Source: Desulfobacteraceae bacterium
GTDB taxonomy: Bacteria > Desulfobacterota > DSM-4660 > Desulfatiglandales > JALVMZ01
Assembly: GCA_027032655.1 (NCBI GenBank)
Contig: JALVMZ010000157.1
Span: forward strand, 1,733 to 16,947
Direction of reading: 5' to 3'
Length of the DNA: 15,215 nt
The translations under genes were made by a program, and so were the position numbers. Shown piece after piece: positions 13,739 through 15,215 of this stretch. Below the pieces are notes generated by a model that was not told the DNA's origin, ran no database searches, and was given only the letters and a program-made list of their open reading frames with translations. Each line of letters begins with the position of its first letter. Within the stretch, counting starts at the first letter, position 1.

Positions 13739-15215
13739 ATGAATATAACCAGCGAGATTGCCCAGATAGTCGGGCCTGATAATGTATTTGATGACAGGGT
13801 GGAGTGTCTCTGTTATTCAAGGGACATGTCAGTTCATCAGGGCATACCTGATTATGTGGTCTTTGCAAGGAGCACAGAGCAGGTATCCCAGATAATGAAG
13901 CTTGCACATAAACATAAGATCCCTGTTACCCCCAGGGGAACAGGCACCAGTGTAACAGGTGCTGTTCTCCCCATAAAGGGTGGTATTCTCCTGGACCTTC
14001 ATCTCATGAACAGGATTCTTGAGATAAACAGGCCTGATTTCTATGCACGGGTTGAACCAGGGGTTGTGTGTATGCAACTGAATATGATACTGGCAAAGGA
14101 TAATCTCATGTTTCCACCCAATCCTGGGAGTGAGGCCATAGCCACCATAGGTGGAATGGTATCCACAAATGCAAGTGGACACAGGGCAGTGAAATATGGA
14201 ACCACAAGGGATTATATAAAAGGCCTGAAGGTGGTCCTGGCAGACGGAACAGTAATAAATACAGGAACAGCAGCTCCCAAATCCTCACTTGGATATGATC
14301 TAACTCATCTATTTGCATCTTCTGAAGGCACACTGGGTATAATTACCGAGATAATGGTAAAACTGGAGCCAAAGCCAGAGTATGGAGCCCTTGCACTTGC
14401 AATATTCGGGGATCTGAATGCAGCAGGTGATGCGGTAACAGAGATAACCACATCGGGTATCAAACTTGCGGGGTGTGAGATACTGGATAAATTCAGCCTC
14501 AAGGTGGTGGAAGAGGCACTGGGAAGAGATACAAGCACCATAGAGGCCATGCTTATTATGGAAGCGGATGGTCCAAAGGATGTGGTCCAGAGGGATATGA
14601 AGAGGATGGAAGAGATTTGCAATAAATATAATGTGCAGGAATTCCAGTGGTCAGATGACCCCAAGAAAAGGGAAGAGATGATGCTTGCAAGGGGAAGGCT
14701 GGTTCCCACACTTTCCAGAATCAAGCCGGGTAATAGACTTGTGCCCATAGCAGAGGACCTGGGAGTTCCTTCAAGTAAGATACCCGATACAATACGGAAG
14801 GCACAGGAGATAGCTGAAAAATATAATGTGATCATAGCCACATTTGGCCATGTGGGAGATGGAAATGTCCATACCACCTTTGTAACTGATGTGAGAAACA
14901 GGGATGATTGGGAAAGATTGAAGCCAGCAGCAGAGGAACTGGTAAAGACAGCCATTGAGATGAAAGGGACCCTGAGTGCAGAGCATGGAACAGGGATAGC
15001 CAGAATTCCACATATTGAGCTTCAGATGGGTGCAGGACTTGATGTTATGAGAAAGATAAAGAAGGCACTTGACCCTGATAATATCCTTAATCCAGGAAAG
15101 ATGGGGCTTGACCCTGAGCAGAAGAAGGATATTTACTCACACTTTGCATTCCAGAAGTTAATTGAAAATCCTGAAGGTGTGAATTCCTTTGGTGAAGATG
15201 TGGACAATGAGATAC
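13739..15215 (+). CDS. GlcD-type FAD-linked oxidase/dehydrogenase, 3'-truncated
   Basis: At least 492 residues, open to the window end. The N-terminal half is the PCMH-type FAD-binding fold: VTPRGTGTSVTGA (about 63-75, flavin pyrophosphate site), PPNPGSEAIATIGGMVSTNASG (about 124-145), GTTRDYIKGLKVVLADG and SSEGTLGIITE. The C-terminal half carries FGHVGDGNVH (about 368-377), EHGTG (about 414-418) and NILNPGKM (about 446-453). This is the D-lactate/glycolate/2-hydroxyacid dehydrogenase family. After NPGKM, where simple GlcD proteins end, the frame continues at least 40 residues, so it may be fused to a C-terminal Fe-S/CCG module as in long D-lactate dehydrogenase-like proteins; the cut prevents proof. 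AGGGGGT lies five bases before the ATG. The substrate is unknown. It shares its control region with the divergent carboxyltransferase. Confidence 0.9.
   Translation, partial: MNITSEIAQIVGPDNVFDDRVECLCYSRDMSVHQGIPDYVVFARSTEQVSQIMKLAHKHKIPVTPRGTGTSVTGAVLPIKGGILLDLHLMNRILEINRPDFYARVEPGVVCMQLNMILAKDNLMFPPNPGSEAIATIGGMVSTNASGHRAVKYGTTRDYIKGLKVVLADGTVINTGTAAPKSSLGYDLTHLFASSEGTLGIITEIMVKLEPKPEYGALALAIFGDLNAAGDAVTEITTSGIKLAGCEILDKFSLKVVEEALGRDTSTIEAMLIMEADGPKDVVQRDMKRMEEICNKYNVQEFQWSDDPKKREEMMLARGRLVPTLSRIKPGNRLVPIAEDLGVPSSKIPDTIRKAQEIAEKYNVIIATFGHVGDGNVHTTFVTDVRNRDDWERLKPAAEELVKTAIEMKGTLSAEHGTGIARIPHIELQMGAGLDVMRKIKKALDPDNILNPGKMGLDPEQKKDIYSHFAFQKLIENPEGVNSFGEDVDNEI

Noticed and set aside
14305..14955. 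216-aa minus-strand frame opposite the FAD oxidase
   Set aside because: It is low-complexity serine-rich and antisense to a gene with intact family motifs, so it is a shadow frame.
1..15215. tRNA or rRNA genes, CRISPR arrays, insertion sequences, attachment sites, phage genes
   Set aside because: I looked for these and saw no cloverleaf, spaced repeat array, transposase-like protein or terminal inverted repeats; genes fill the window with only short gaps.

Overview
The window comes from a strictly anaerobic bacterium. Shine-Dalgarno sites are strong, TTGACA-type promoters are present, and two in-frame UGA codons are each followed closely by a hairpin inside the coding region. That is the bacterial arrangement for selenocysteine; archaea place the SECIS outside the gene. 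Codon use favours AGA/AGG and ATA and the DNA is moderately AT-rich. Together with the gene content this would fit Desulfobacterota/Syntrophobacterota, Nitrospirota or similar anaerobes, but the phylum cannot be fixed from the window.

The centre (3034-10820) is a five-gene, same-strand operon matching bamBCDEF, the catalytic and electron-input part of the class II (tungsten, ATP-independent) benzoyl-CoA reductase. It holds BamB (tungstopterin active-site subunit; the residues I recall as E251, H255, H260 and C322 fall at exactly those numbers), BamC (multi-cluster ferredoxin), BamD (HdrD/CCG type), BamE (double-length HdrA-like flavoprotein) and BamF (MvhD-like). BamE and BamF each carry an in-frame UGA exactly where relatives have a cluster-binding cysteine, so both are read as selenoproteins: U76 in a 1042-aa BamE and U19 in a 278-aa BamF. 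Ordinary gene calling would split BamE in two and cut the N-terminus off BamF. A terminator-like hairpin overlaps the bamF stop, and bamGHI do not follow.

Left flank (1-2854): the 3' part of a metallo-beta-lactamase-fold hydrolase, an HD-domain protein, and a second aldehyde:ferredoxin oxidoreductase family gene transcribed divergently from bamB. Right flank (10943-15215): a cysteine-rich DUF3795-type protein, a GNAT acetyltransferase, a biotin-dependent acyl-CoA carboxyltransferase subunit on the minus strand, and a divergent GlcD-type FAD-linked oxidase that runs off the window end.

The least expected signal is regulatory. The bamB promoter and the FAD-oxidase promoter, about 10.7 kb apart, both carry three 7-bp direct repeats at an exact 11-bp period (TAG-YYA type; first and third copies identical between sites) overlapping the core promoter. 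This suggests one regulator ties the reductase operon to the FAD-oxidase gene, and perhaps to the two divergent genes. A plausible picture is reductive dearomatization of an aromatic acyl-CoA with low-potential electrons supplied through the Hdr/Mvh-like BamD-E-F module, but the ring-cleavage genes (bamR, bamQ, bamA), CoA ligase and selenocysteine machinery are not in this window.
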